From Pedobacter sp. ASV28 (lineage in GTDB: Bacteria > Bacteroidota > Bacteroidia > Sphingobacteriales > Sphingobacteriaceae), in NCBI RefSeq assembly GCF_016428855.1, contig NZ_JAELTN010000014.1:1-64000 (forward strand): a stretch of 64,000 nucleotides of DNA, given 5' to 3'. Below the pieces are notes generated by a model that saw nothing but the letters and a program-made list of their open reading frames with translations, ran no database searches and was not told the DNA's origin. Of the stretch, positions 63,959 to 64,000 are shown piece by piece; positions within the stretch are counted from its first letter, which is position 1, and each line of letters starts with the position of its first letter. The position numbers were made by a program, and so were the translations under genes.

Positions 63959-64000
63959 CAGGTATTTATTTTTATTTTTAGAAAAACAAAGATAGTCATA

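Overview
The window looks like the end of a draft contig from a Sphingobacteriaceae member (Bacteroidota), most like Pedobacter. The DNA is AT-rich, with very AT-rich intergenic gaps. The gene families are typical of that group: DUF5103, DUF5694, DUF5723, LytS/LytTR pairs, CarboxypepD_reg outer-membrane barrels and NamZ/DUF1343. Good ribosome-binding sites are scarce and many promoters look like the Bacteroidota -7 box TAnnTTTG. The first 126 bases are not genome: they are a poly-C run, a degraded P5 sequence, a probable 10-nt index and a perfect Nextera read-1 adapter. Genomic sequence starts at about 127, apparently inside the 3' end of a fluoride riboswitch that precedes a CLC-F type fluoride exporter gene.

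Layout. 0.1-5.2 kb: CLC-F exporter, small conserved proteins, pyrD, and an Rrf2-regulated NAD(P)-binding protein with two matching palindromic operators. 5.3-14.3 kb: large AsmA-like protein, ABC-F ATPase, Gfo/Idh/MocA oxidoreductase, DUF5103 protein and cytoplasmic-type alpha-amylase. 14.7-17.9 kb: a tight operon of three exported proteins led by a phosphodiester glycosidase. 18.2-24.8 kb: thioesterase, cation/proton antiporter, EVE protein, ferredoxin divergent from a LuxC-like acyl-CoA reductase, and ftsE. 24.9-26.8 kb: grpE-dnaJ. 27.1-33.7 kb: a LytTR regulator, a LytS-type kinase, two DUF5694 (TraB/Tiki-like) exported proteins on either side of the kinase, and an outer-membrane barrel. 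This is the best candidate for an uncharacterised system. 33.9-39.4 kb: assorted small accessory genes, including a frameshifted DUF1801 gene. 39.5-45.7 kb: a complete RND tripartite efflux operon. 45.8-46.6 kb: an EamA transporter pseudogene with several frameshifts. 46.6-50.7 kb: AraC/GyrI regulator, DinB protein and a NatAB-type ABC exporter. 50.9-64 kb: housekeeping genes (Ppx/GppA, LolC/E-like permease, NamZ, pcm, priA, tsaB, yidD-rnpA-rpmH) with envelope proteins between them.

I saw no tRNA, rRNA, CRISPR array, intact insertion sequence or prophage. The main regulatory signals are the riboswitch remnant, the Rrf2 operators, several -7 boxes lying just before start codons (suggesting leaderless mRNAs), a sigma-54-like site before grpE, and several strong hairpin terminators. 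Family names come from recognising motifs by eye; no database search was run.
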